From: Anodontia alba
Lineage: Eukaryota; Mollusca; Bivalvia; Lucinida; Lucinidae
Assembly: GCA_964016985.1 (NCBI GenBank)
Contig: OZ024835.1
Span: 1,185,501 to 1,249,500 of the forward strand
Length of the DNA stretch: 64,000 nt
Reading direction: 5' to 3'
The notes under the pieces were generated by a model. It did no database searches. It was not told the origin of the DNA and was given only the letters and a program-made list of their open reading frames with translations. The translations under genes and the position numbers were made by a program. Position 1 is the first letter of the stretch. Each line of letters starts with the position of its first letter. This document shows, one piece after another, positions 52,588-62,942 of the stretch.

Positions 52588-52757
52588 TCCGCGTAGTCTG
52601 ATCAGAGTCTTCGCTGATCGCATGTGTCTTTTACAGCCTCCGGGCTATCCAAAGAGGGATAAACAACAGCCATTGCCATACTGGGTGGATATACAGGCTG
52701 GTCTTTGCCAGTCATACATGGTTTATCATAGGTTTTTGTTGTGCGCTGGCTCGAATA
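52588..52757. mobile_element. family D partial, GCGCTGGC-end subtype
   Basis: CGCGTAGTCTGATCAGAGTC, TTACAGCCTCCGGGCTATCC, TTTTGTTGTGCGCTGGCTCG match the right two thirds of 40665-40912. Confidence 0.75.
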
Positions 52758-52852
52758 AAAGAACAAAGAAAAAAGTCTTTATTTTGGATATGATGAATTT
52801 TCTGGCCCTTTTAGACTACTCACCTCAAATCACAGTTCAGCTTAAGGGGCTG

Positions 52853-52888
52853 TCGACGGGGGTCGGGCTGGGGGGGTGAGGCGGGCGT
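52853..52888 (+). repeat. G-rich run
   Basis: GACGGGGGTCGGGCTGGGGG and GTGAGGCGGGCG; quadruplex potential on the plus strand. Confidence 0.7.
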
Positions 52889-52899
52889 TATAAAGACGA

Positions 52900-53391
52900 T
52901 GTAGAAGAATTACCACAATCACAGACCATAACCTATCAATGACACAAAGAGGAAAATTGCAATGCTAGCATAAAGGGCAAACAAATGCTATGGGACTTCC
53001 AAATATGATGCTTGTAAGTCAGGACCTCCGATTTTCAGTCATACATAGCCATCGGTGAAACACATTTAGCCTGAACACCTATTTCATATAGTATTTAAAA
53101 GCTAGTTTAGACCCAAGAAAGACATTCACATATTGATAAAAAAAACAATATGGCAAAATATGATCTTTTAACTTCAGTAAGCGTTGCAATTCCAATTTAA
53201 AATGCCAGAAAGCCCAGGAACTTCAAGGTTTTGAATGTCAGTGGAAGCGCTGTAAAAGTGAACCAGCTTTGATGGATAGTACTCAAATAACAAAATATGA
53301 AAAGCAAAGCAATCAGCCCTCCTATCACCAACGAGGCGATCGCAGTGCCAGTAAAGACGTACTATATACAACAATTAGACAATCGACCGAG
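52900..53391. other. unassigned intron sequence
   Basis: No recognised gene or repeat. Confidence 0.45.
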
Positions 53392-53690
53392 CAAAGGAGT
53401 CTGCAATATTCGACAAAACACGAAAATAAACGAGTCTGCTATTTTCGACAAAACACGAAAATGAATGAGTCTGCTATTTTCGACAAAACACGAAAATAAA
53501 CGAGTCTGCAACACACGAAAATGAGCGAGTCTGCTATTTCCGACAAAACACAAAATGAACGAATCTGCTATTTACGACAAAACACGTAAATGAACGAGTC
53601 TGCTATTTACGACAAAACACGAAAATAAATAAGTCTGCTATTTTCGACAAAACATGAAAATAAACGAGTCTGTTATTTTCGATAAATGTC
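53392..53690. repeat. minisatellite, about 9 units of 33-36 bp
   Basis: Unit AACGAGTCTGCTATTTTCGA CAAAACACGAAAAT with single-base variants and one short unit near 53500. Confidence 0.92.
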
Positions 53691-53887
53691 ACATGAAACC
53701 AATAACGGTCGATTTTGTTTCGTTCTTCAATTTTATTTCAAAATTATTCCCTATTCAGAATATTTTGTTAGGACAGAGTAAAAGATGAAATACTACAAGA
53801 AAGTTTGGTTTTCCGATCAAGTTTACTGTTGTTAATCATTGCATGATTCCAATCTCTGCAATTTGCTCACTGAGCACGAACGTCAGA

Positions 53888-54088
53888 GAACGTACCTTCC
53901 GACATTTGAGCCCACTGAAGATTCAGATCAGACTGCGCATTCACGCAGTCTGATCTGAATCTTTACTGGGCGCATTTTAGATAGCAAAAGATGCAAAGAG
54001 TCTTTATGCGAACAACTAAGACTCTGCTCAGACTGCACGGATGAGCACTGATTCTTCGTTCAGCGCATATGTCCGGAGGTACATTTTC
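53888..54088. mobile_element. family D element, GAAGGTACGTT-end subtype
   Basis: AACGTACCTTCCGACATTTG ..CATATGTCCGGAGGTACATTT. First hairpin GATTCAGATCAGACTGCGC ATTCAC GCAGTCTGATCTGAATC is near perfect. Confidence 0.85.
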
Positions 54089-54394
54089 CCAAGTTGTGAT
54101 TCATTGCATGATTCCGATGTCTGCAATTTGCTCACTATTTAATGTAAACAGTGCAAGCTTTAGGAAATAATAAAACAAACTAAAGATCACCACAAGAAAA
54201 AGAAATTTTCTTTATGCTCAAACAATGGAGAAGCAGACAGTGACCGTTAGCTATGTGCGAGAGAATGTGGAATAAAAATATAAAATATCGCTTTGGAAGC
54301 AAAGAATACATAAAAGAACGAAAATCGGAGACTCGGTTTGTTTAACCCTGTTCATATGCAGCTGTGTAGTTTGCGAGGCTCCATACGCCTCCTC

Positions 54395-54447
54395 TCCGCC
54401 CCCGTTCCACCCCACCTCCCCCCATCCCCCAAACGCCCGTCCCCAGC
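54395..54447 (-). repeat. C-rich tract
   Basis: CCCCCGTTCCACCCCACCTC and CCCCCATCCCCCAAACG; G-quadruplex potential on the minus strand. Confidence 0.75.
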
Positions 54448-54739
54448 ACCGGCTTAAGCTGTATTCGATTTTCAATGTAACCAGATTGGGCTCAGTGATC
54501 CAAAATAAAATAAAAAATAATCTGCCCTGTGGAGAACTCTTAGACTGCGCGTAAAGGAAGAAATCACTGCCTAGACTGTGCAATCAAAGACCGTTTCCTG
54601 ACAACACGGTTGTGCAGATTAATTCGGTTCTTGTGTATTTGAATATGCGGTAGTGCAGTTTTCCATGAAATGACATAAATACAGTTTGAATGGTCGGAAA
54701 TAGCTTAATTAATCCTGTAGCTATTATCGGAAACTTGAA

Positions 54740-54809
54740 TGGTGCACAGCGCCAGAAAAGAGCCCTTATGCCGTTTACGAACAGAAAAGGCCCTGATCAG
54801 ACTGTTCAG
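54740..54809. mobile_element. family D fragment
   Basis: GTGCACAGCGCCAGAAAAGAG, GAAAAGGCCCTGATCAGACTG; relative of 45958-46183, cut off at the SINE. Confidence 0.6.
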
Positions 54810-54930
54810 CCGTAGAAAATATTTCATGATCAATCTCCACGAAAGAATGTTATCGGACCTGGTTGGTATCGAACCCGCGACCTCCTGATCTCCAGGCGGA
54901 CGCGCAACCGACTGAGCCATCGAAGTCGAC
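54810..54930 (-). mobile_element. SINE family J, head and start of body
   Basis: Minus strand. tRNA-like head with box A GGCTCAGTCGG and box B GGTTCGATACC. The tail side stops at CCGTAGAAAATATTTC, abutting a D fragment; no duplication found. Confidence 0.82.
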
Positions 54931-55017
54931 CATGCCAGTTGTAACCTCATATGATACATTCATGGAAATTATGATAATGCTTTAACCCTTACATCCCTAC
55001 AGACCGGTACAGATACC

Positions 55018-55088
55018 TTTGCAAACAGCGCAGATCCTGATAAGACGGCTCGATACGAGCCGTCTCATCAGGATCAACACTGTTTGCC
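55018..55088. mobile_element. family E hairpin, GGCTCGATACGAGCC core
   Basis: GCAAACAGCGCAGATCCTGAT, AAGACGGCTC GATAC GAGCCGTCT, CATCAGGATCAACACTGTTTGC. Confidence 0.85.
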
Positions 55089-55095
55089 GTTCTGT

Positions 55096-55180
55096 TTTTT
55101 TTTTTTTTTTTTTTTGTTTTTTTTTTATTTGTTTTTGTTTTTGTTTTCTTGTTGTTGTTTTTTTTTTTTTTTTTTATTTT
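55096..55180 (+). repeat. T tract with G interruptions
   Basis: T runs broken by single G, then TTGTTGTTG, directly after an E hairpin. Confidence 0.95.
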
Positions 55181-55189
55181 TAGGACTTA

Positions 55190-56703
55190 AACCCCTATTT
55201 GCATCAAATGATAGGTCCAGATTAAAGAAATGAAGAGCCCACTTTAGAAACTCAAGGGTTTAAGGGTTAATGCTCCAGGTACTAGCTAAGGAATTTATAT
55301 CATTATGTCATCTTGCATGCTTAAAAACGATATAAACATGAACTATTAACTAAAGTATTTGGGGGTATGCAATTTACTGCTGTTCAATCTACTATAAAGG
55401 GCTGGGGATAAATCCGTTATTAAGCATTTCCCTACTGGATGCAAGTTTTAAATAAAGCATTTATAGTTTGCTTAAGCCCATGGAATTTAAGAAAACATTT
55501 AGTTTTTGCCATAAAACAACAATAAGAGGCATTATTGCTATTGGCGAACAGGTCTGTGTTTCTCTGAAAAAATAAAAAGAAACTAACTTAGCGAGTATTT
55601 ATTTTTTTTTTTACTTTCTTTTTGTGTGAACTTATATTTTAACATAACATAGCATAATAAAAGAGCATACACTGACAAATTGAAACCCACGCTGCTGCGT
55701 CGTAGAACAAGACACAGGACCAGCTGAGGGAACCAGTTGCTAAATTGATCTTTTCTACTAATTAATCGCATGCGTGCGAGTATATGTACTTGTTTGATTT
55801 TGAAATATGTCAGTATTAATCATTGTTTCATGGAATAACCCTAGCAAGCTCACAATGTTGATATAGCGTATTTTCGAAAATCAATCGTCATCCATACAGA
55901 ACGCTATGGAAAATTGAGTTCTACTTTACCGGGTACTAGGGGCAGTATGCAGCCATGCAAATTAGTGACATCATATTTAGAGACTCAATGTGTTAAGTGT
56001 TTCCAGCTGGTGTTAAGTGCCATGTGGCGCCCGTAAAAAGACTCCCGTACATTGTGCTTCATATAAACATAATGCACTTTTATTTTTCCGTCAGTGAACC
56101 CATATTCTGATATCTGGGAAAATCGAGTTCTACTTAAGTTGATGCTGGGAATTGGGGTGAGGCGGGGCCTTTTGCAGCGCTGAAAACTATAAAGGTGTCA
56201 TATGAAAAGTCTCAGTTAAACCGAGACTCAAATTTTCGTTCTTTTACATGTTCTTTGTTTCCAGGGCAACTTATTTAGATTTTATTTTGAACGGAAAGAA
56301 CAAAATTAATATCAGTACTGATAGCTTTACCAGACATTTATCGAACTTGTCAGAAAAAGCTCATTCAAATAAAATCTAATTCCGTTCCTTACAAATCAAA
56401 GAAAAATAATGGCAGTGATTGTTAAATGTCTTAAATTCACAACCCCGGCGCCAATAACGGTGGATTTAATTAATTTCTTGACGTTAAGGAGAACACCGTT
56501 TACACTGAAAACTCTGGTAAATAAATTTCAATTTGAAAGGAATCCTAAAGTAACTAATTGACCCGCGCTATTGGAATTATGTCTGCGAAACACATGCGGG
56601 GAAAGAGTTTTAAATTAGCCGACACATCAACGCAATACACGCAGTCTGGCCAGTCTTCGATGTTCACCTAGAGAAGCATTGTAAGCGTAGCAGTTTGAAT
56701 TGC
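55190..56703. other. intron sequence, few repeats
   Basis: Only short family M-like pieces are seen (AAAAGTCTCAGTTAAACCGAG at 56205; TTAAGTGCCATGTGGCGCCC near 56020). No gene recognised. Confidence 0.45.
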
Positions 56704-56968
56704 CATTTCGAAAACACGCTTATTCAAACATACTGAAAATTTTACTACCCAAAAATGAAAATTTTCAGATAAAAAATTCTGATATTTCTGCTGAAAAACA
56801 TTGATTGTGGGTATTCTTTAGAACCGCCTAGACGAGGCGGTTCTAACAAATACGCACAATCTACGTTTTAGCAGAAATAAGAAAAATAATGTATACCCCT
56901 GTAAACCCCAGTTTTACTATATAAAATTGGATTTAGGGTCAACATTATATAAGCTTGTTTTCGCGATG
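56704..56968 (+). mobile_element. family C element
   Basis: CATTTCGAAAACACGCTTAT ..AAGCTTGTTTTCGCGATG; core with several mismatches, apex CCTAGACGAGG. Both ends changed GCCTAT/ATAGGC to GCTTAT/ATAAGC. Confidence 0.9.
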
Positions 56969-57139
56969 GATTGCTTCTTTAGATGGACATCGAAGACTCT
57001 GATAAAAATGAGTGGAAACGCAGGTATATCTAAGTTTTTACGGGCCACCCCACATACGTGAAGATATGTTATGTCATGTTGAGCTCCTATATTCCCAAGA
57101 TTGCCTTTTTTCATGTTTTGCCCAGTTCTTGGTCTTATT

Positions 57140-57418
57140 CATCACGAAAACAGGCCTATATAATTTTGACCCCCTTAAACCCCACTTTTATATAGTAAAA
57201 CTGGGGTTTACAGGGGTATACTTTATTTTTCTTATTTCTACTCAAAAACATAGATTGTGGGTACTCGTTAGAACCGCCTCGCCGAGGCGGTTCTAACGAG
57301 TATCCACAATCTATGTTTTGAGCAGAAATATGAAAATATAGAGTTTTTTATCTGAAAATTTTCAGTTTTTGAAAGTGAAATTCTCTGTATATATTTGAAT
57401 AGGCGTGTTTTCGTAATG
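57140..57418 (-). mobile_element. family C element
   Basis: CATCACGAAAACAGGCCTAT ..AGGCGTGTTTTCGTAATG; core apex CCTCGCCGAGG, one mismatch (GAGTATCC). Confidence 0.92.
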
Positions 57419-57529
57419 GTTGTGTTTCGAGGATCATGTCTAGCACTGCGATCACTCTGCTGGAGAATAGCGAGCTAGCTGCTTGCTTGTCTTAGGTTGT
57501 GGCTTTTATACTGTCTGTTATGGTTTGTT

Positions 57530-57598
57530 TGCTCTTCCTCTTGGTGTCGTTGGAAGGCTATTTTTGTGTCTGCGGCTATTTCTGGACATCTTCTGTAT
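57530..57598 (+). repeat. family K fragment
   Basis: CTCTTCCTCTTGGTGTCGTTGG and CTGCGGCTATTTCTGG. Confidence 0.5.
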
Positions 57599-57787
57599 TA
57601 TATTCTTTCAATTGATTGAGTCTTACACTTAGCGGCTTTTGTGTGCATTCAAATGCAAGTCTGATTTTGACAAATCAACAATCAAGACAGACCTGCTTCA
57701 GGCTCAGATGACGTATACTGTTGGCGAGATTGTTTAAATGCCAATTTTATCCTCTGCGTAGTGTATTTGTTGCAGTCTTCCGGTGTC

Positions 57788-58015
57788 CATCACGAAAACA
57801 TGCCTATATAATTTTGACCCCTTTAAACCCCACTTTTATATTGTAAAACTGGGGTTTACAGGGGTATACATTATGTTTCTTATTTTTGTTCAAAAACATA
57901 GGTTGTGGGTACTCGTTATAAATATGAAAAATATCAGAGTTTTTTTTTATCTGAGAGTTTTTTTGTTTTTGGTGATGAAATTTTCTATATATTTGAATAG
58001 ACTGTTTTCATAATG
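57788..58015 (-). mobile_element. family C element, core right arm deleted
   Basis: CATCACGAAAACATGCCTAT ..GACTGTTTTCATAATG. GGGTACTCGTTATAAATATG shows the left core arm joined to the flank beyond the palindrome. Confidence 0.9.
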
Positions 58016-58182
58016 GCTTCCACCGTATAACAATGATAGCAAACTGTTCAGAAACACCGTAATTACCCTGTCTACGTTCAGGAAAAGCACTCTGTCAAAA
58101 TATTCTCGCCTCCCTTCTGAACAGGGGTCATAGCGCAGAGTCGTCTGTCCGAATATTTGGGAAACATGTTGTAATACAAATA

Positions 58183-58500
58183 CAGTCGAACCTCAATGGC
58201 TCGAACATCTTTGGGACCATGGAAATTCGTTCGAGACATGGGTTGTTCGAGCCACTTAGGGTTAATCATGGCACCAGTTCAGGAAGCAAATATTGATAAT
58301 TTAGGGAACTCTTTTCGATTTTCTACACTGGGATTGTATGTTGAGTGTACACACAACATACAATTTCACGATAAAATAAGAAAATTCCTTAAATATTTGT
58401 TTTCTTGAGCTATCGGAAGAATTTCGTAGGGACTCAAAAACGAGTTCGAATTAGCCATAATAAACGAGCCATCGGAGTTCGAGCCATCGAGGTTCGACTG
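58183..58500 (+). mobile_element. pogo-B MITE, hairpin tip deleted
   Basis: TA flanks; CAGTCGAACCTCAATGGCTCG and GAGCCATCGAGGTTCGACTG, a 19-20 bp inverted end. The core is reduced to TGTATGTTGAGTGTACACAC AACATACA; about 38 bp of palindrome seen at 48173-48525 is missing. Confidence 0.92.
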
Positions 58501-58781
58501 TAGATGGTATAAATAGTCCATTTATATCAGTCGCTAATTTACCCCGTCTAAAAATACAGCAAATGCGCAAAAAGGGGGCAGACACCAAAAGAAGGCGAGA
58601 TGAGGAAAATACAATGACAAAACAAACGTCACATATGAAAACAATGACACTCGAATAAAGAAAAAAAAAAAAGAATAATTGAAGTCAGAAAAATTGCTCC
58701 TATTGTATAAACTGGAGGAAGTTCCATCAGGTGATCAGATGTATCTAAACTTCTTAAAAACGAATAACACACGTGCATGTA

Positions 58782-59115
58782 CAGTCTACTCTCGTTATCT
58801 CGACCTCGCTTATCTCAAATAACCGCTTATCTCGAAGTGAAAATCTGATCCCTGCCTAAACATGAAAATCTAACAATAGGTAAAAAAAATATTGTGGAAA
58901 AGAGGAGAAATTGCTCCTAAGGAGCAATTTCTCCTCTTTTCCACAATATTTTCAAAATATCTCTTACTTCAAGAGTCCAATTATATTATATATTTGTTAA
59001 ATGTGGTTGTTCGAATTATTTTTCCCTCAATTCTGCAAATCTGATATGTCGAGGTACGGATATCTCGAAGTATTTCAGAGAGTCCCTTGGAATTCGAGAT
59101 AACGAGAGTTGACTG
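58782..59115 (+). mobile_element. pogo-A MITE copy 5
   Basis: 334 bp, TA flanks, CAGTCTACTCTCGTTATCTC and GAGATAACGAGAGTTGACTG. Hairpin GAGAAATTGCTCCTAAGGAGC AATTTCTC intact. Confidence 0.93.
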
Positions 59116-59319
59116 TAATTATGTATAGTCCTTAAATGTACTATATCCTGATAGCTTTTTTTTTTTTTACTCAATTTCTAGATCTGACCGTTTGATAAGG
59201 CAAGTGAGAGGTCACAGATTGTTCACGCATCAATTTATTAAACAATGAATAAATTTCCCAGATGTTGTCAGACTAAAAGTACAAGATTGTTTGTTATCCT
59301 CAATGTCATGCTAAAAAAG

Positions 59320-59515
59320 GCCTCAACGCATATGCACCAGCTATTTCCAGACCAGCCTATGCATCTTCACAGTCTGATCAAGACCGTTGCGTTTGGTCAT
59401 TAGAAAGCCTGGATAATATAGGACCTGATGGCAAAACGGGCAGATCTGATCACACTGTGCGCGTTGCGCATGCTGATCTAGATTTGTGGTTATCAAAATT
59501 GTGCTTGGGTCTCGC
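59320..59515. mobile_element. family D element, diverged
   Basis: CTCAACGCATATGCACCAGC, ATTTCCAGACCAGCCTATGC, TCTGATCAAGACCGTTGCG, then TGTGCGCGTTGCGCATGCTG ATCTAG. Confidence 0.65.
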
Positions 59516-59639
59516 TTGTGTCCGCATGGATTCTTATTAATTGATCGTCAATATAAATGATCAACAATTAACTTTTGACCTGTTATAGACGGAAATAAGC
59601 AGACGACAAGTCAAAGATATTTGAGAAAACGGGCGTTCT

Positions 59640-59732
59640 GAAATGCGCGTCCATCGAAGACTCAGTTCAGCCTGCGCATCCGCGCAGCCTGATCAGAGTC
59701 TTCGCTGTACGCTTGAAGAAACTTTGAGCGCC
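59640..59732. mobile_element. family D, one hairpin
   Basis: CGAAGACTCAGTTCAGCCTG CGCATCCGCGCAG CCTGATCAGAGTCTTCGCTG. Confidence 0.75.
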
Positions 59733-59844
59733 AAGCGAAGAGGGACTTGGTTCATTTGCTTTCCCTTGGTTTGTAACATCCTTGGTTTGTAACATGAGGT
59801 TTGTCCACCGTTATTTGTTTACTCTTCCTCTTGGTACCATTGTA

Positions 59845-60056
59845 GACTGGCTCCAGTCTCCAGTGACTAAACATTTTTTTCTTATAATCCTGTTTGATAA
59901 TCCACTAAAATAACATCCAAATAATATCATGGCTATAAATGCTGGTCACTAATGACCAGCCTTTATAGTCATGATATTATTTTGACTTTATTTTAGTGGA
60001 TTATCAAACAGGATTATAAGAAACAAATATTTAGTCACTGGAGACTGGAGCCAGTC
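59845..60056. mobile_element. family L hairpin element, full, Mutator-like
   Basis: TAGACTGGCTCCAGTCTCCAG ..CTGGAGACTGGAGCCAGTCTA: near-perfect palindrome of about 216 bp with apex GCTGGTCACTAATGACCAGC. Flanked by GGTACCATTG at 59833-59842 and 60059-60068, a perfect 10 bp duplication if the element is taken as starting at TAGACTGG. Confidence 0.9.
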
Positions 60057-60249
60057 TAGGTACCATTGGTACGCTATGGTATGTGATTGGCTCTTCCTAG
60101 ATAACTTTTTTACTAGTTTTCTGATCCAGCTAACGGGGGCGCAGGCTGGTCTTTGCAGGCTGCACTTACTGAAGGTAATTTTCTTGCGCTGTGGTTGATA
60201 AAGTCTTTTTTCCCCAGATTTGGTATTCTTCATGTTATTCTAGCAATAC

Positions 60250-60495
60250 TAACCCTCAAAGTGCCAAGCACATTTTTTTGCAAACGACATTCTGTTTTTT
60301 TTTTTTTTTTGTTTTTTTTTTTTTTTTTTGTTTTTGTTTTTTTTTTTTAGAGAAAATAAGTCTCGACTTATTATGTGAATCGTCTGCCAAGCAGACGATT
60401 CACATAAAATGTCAACACATTATTTTTTCAAAAATGAAAACCATATATATTTCAAAATGTCGTCTGCTGCAGTTGTAATGGGCGCTTTAACGGTT
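60250..60495. mobile_element. family G variant with T-tract expansion
   Basis: AACCCTCAAAGTGCCAAGCA, CAAACGACATTCTG, then a T tract (60295-60350) with lone G, then TTATGTGAATCGTCTGCC AAGCAGACGATTCACATAA, AATGTCGTCTGCTG and CGCTTTAACGGTTA. Confidence 0.75.
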
Positions 60496-60692
60496 AGGAT
60501 ACAAATGGAATAAATTGCTAAGACGCAGGTTCAGAAATAAAGTAATATCTATAGATACAGCATGGTAAATATTAATGAATCGTATAAAAATATATGCTAT
60601 AAGAGGATATACAAATGTATGTATGTAAAAGACAAGACGAATATAGCAGACAAGAGAAATTAGATGCCTGATATGCAAACAAAATATGAGCT

Positions 60693-60928
60693 GGGACACA
60701 GCATTTCCTGCAGAATTGCATAAGCGACCAGCGAAGTCTCAGATCAGCCTGCGCATCAACGCAGTCTAATCAGAGCCTTTGCAGGGCACTCTGGGGGTTG
60801 CCATGGATCCAAAGCGTTTTCAGGCGGACAGCGAAGACTCTGGTCAGCCTGCGCGGATGCGCAGGCTGATCTGAGTCTTCGCTTGTCGCACATGCAATCT
60901 TGCAGGAAATGCTGTGGCCCGGCTCAGT
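60693..60928. mobile_element. family D element, ACACAGCATTTCC-end subtype, full
   Basis: GAGCTGGGACACAGCATTTCC ..GGAAATGCTGTGGCCCGGCTC. Two hairpins, the second near perfect: ACAGCGAAGACTCTGGTCAG CCTGCGCGGATGCGCAGG CTGATCTGAGTCTTCGCT. Confidence 0.9.
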
Positions 60929-61183
60929 TATATTTATGATCTTAGTCAGCTGATTCAGTTATCATTTCCATGTCTGGATGATATAACCGCACTTATAGTG
61001 ACTTAATACGGCTTATACTTTCCTGTCATCCGGGGTCCATCAGCCCATTTCGAATAATGTTTGTCTACGCTCATGGGCGTAGATATTTTTAATATTTGTC
61101 TCTGCTCCGGAAGCACTTTATGAAAGATCATGGACTTGTCCAATGCTATTTCTCATGGACTGCTCATTGTTATTTTAACCACA

Positions 61184-61195
61184 TATTAGCTTTTA

Positions 61196-61230
<35 letters not shown>

Positions 61231-61293
61231 TGGCCTACGCTTAGCACACATTGTGTACTAAGCGTACACGAAGTTGTTTTGTGAAAGCTAATA
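61184..61293. mobile_element. TATTAGCTTTTACA hairpin element, family P
   Basis: TATTAGCTTTTACAA, A tract (61197-61228), CTTGGCCTACGCTTAGCAC facing GTGTACTAAGCGTACACGAAG, then TTTTGTGAAAGCTAATA. Confidence 0.85.
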
Positions 61294-61631
61294 CTTGTAA
61301 AATAGAATAACGCTAAAAGCGGTGTGATCGGTGTTGAATATTTCATTGCTACATGTAGTCATGAAAAGACTCGGTAAAACGAAATCTTTTTTTCGCTTTA
61401 TGTAGGGTGTTTTTCTTTCATAGGATAACCGTCTGAGAATTTAGTTTTTAGAATCAGGTTCAATTTGTTTTCATTTAGCTTGTCCAATTTATCTTAGATG
61501 AGCGCATTGTTCATATCTAACAGTGACTATTATTCAGATTCTTAGAGATCGAATTCATAGAATGTTTAATGAAAATCGAAAAAGGTTGCCATTGGAAGCA
61601 AAGAACACACAAAAGAATGAAAATCGGAGAC

Positions 61632-61884
61632 TCGCCTAATCAAGTATATAGAAAATTTCACCTCCAAAAACTAAAAATTTGCAGATAAAAAAACTGATAT
61701 TTTTCATATTTTTGCTCAAAACATAGATTGTGGGTACTCGTTAGAACCGCCTCGCTGAGTCGGTTCTAACGAATACGCACAATCTATGTTTTAGCACAAA
61801 TAAGAAACCCCTGTAAACCCCAGTTTTAGTACATAAAAGTGGGGTTTAAGTGAGTTGAAATTATACAGGCATGTTTTCGTGATG
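61632..61884 (+). mobile_element. family C element, left end lost
   Basis: Begins CGCCTAATCAAGTATATAG without CATTACGAAAACA; right end ..GGCATGTTTTCGTGATG. Core arms CTCGCTGAGTCGG; right arm shortened (AATAAGAAACCCCTG). Confidence 0.88.
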
Positions 61885-61892
61885 TTATACAA

Positions 61893-62645
61893 TACTTTGT
61901 GCGCTAAGCGTAGACCAAGCGTTTTGTACGAAAGACCGGTAGTGACATTTCAACTACCTTCAAGGTTTCAACTTCACGAATTCACGATTTCAGCTTCACG
62001 AATTCACGATTTCAACTTCACGAATTCACGATTTCAACTTCACGAATTCAACTTCACGAATTCAACTTCACGAATTCACGAATTCAACTTCACGAATTCA
62101 CGAATTCAACTTCATAAATTCACGAATTCAACTTCACGAATTCCACTTCACGAATTCAACTTCACGAATTCACGAATTCAACTTCATGAATTCACGAATT
62201 CAACTTCATGAATTCACGAATTCAACTTCACGAATTCCACTTCACGAATTCAACTTCACGAATTCACGAATTCAACTTCATGAATTCACGAATTCAACTT
62301 CACGAATTCCACTTCACGAATTCCACTTCACGAATTCAAGAATTCAGCTTCAAGAATTCACGAATTCAACTTCACGAATTCAACTGTTGTGAACAATTCG
62401 TGAAGTGGAATTCGTGAAGTTGAATTCGTGAATTCGTGAAGTTGAATTCGTGAATTCGTGAAGTTGAATTCGTGAATTCGTGAAGTTGAATTCGTGAAGT
62501 TGAATTCGTGAAGTTGAAATCGTGAATTCGTGAAGTTGAATTCGTGAATTCGTGAAGTTGAAATCGTGAATTCGTGAAGTTGAAACCTTGAATTAATGTA
62601 GTTGAAATGACACTACCGGTCTTTCGTAGTTTTGTGAAAGCTAAT
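61893..62645. mobile_element. family P half copy split by the palindromic minisatellite
   Basis: CTTTGTGCGCTAAGCGTAGAC CAAGC then GTTTTG [insert] GTTTTGTGAAAGCTAAT. Matches the right arm of 61184-61293 once the insert and one GTTTTG are removed. Confidence 0.8.
61927..62628. mobile_element. 702 bp palindromic minisatellite element
   Basis: Ends TACGAAAGACCGGTAGTGTC-type: TACGAAAGACCGGTAGTG at the left, its exact inverse at the right, flanked by GTTTTG on both sides (61921-61926, 62629-62634). The left arm to about 62385 is a tandem of AATTCAACTTCACG and AATTCACG in mixed order; the right arm from 62396 is the inverse, CGTGAAGTTGAATT. Loop AACTGTTGTGAACAATTCGT. Open frames of up to 118 codons inside are by-products. 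Confidence 0.92.
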
Positions 62646-62745
62646 GCTGTTGTTGTTATTATCGTTGGGATCCAGCCTTAGAGGCTCAACAACTGGCATA
62701 TGGAAGAAAGAGTCGTTGAAACTCTTCGTATGACGTACAATAAAG

Positions 62746-62942
62746 TAAAAAAATCAAATTAAGAATAATGAACAGAAGTAGTGTAAATTTTGTTGTTTAA
62801 TGTTTTGTGAGCGCTTTCACAACTAATGCTGATCTTCAGACAAACATTTTTTTGAAGATCAGCATTAGCTGTGAAAGCGCTCACAAAAAATTAAACAACA
62901 AAATTTACACTACTTCTGTTCATTGTCTCTAATTTGATTTTT

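Noticed and set aside
61855..62417. 118-codon frame with repeated NSTSRIHEF-like units
   Set aside because: Produced by the EcoRI-site-rich minisatellite arms; all frames stay open because the unit lacks stops, and the other arm is its inverse.
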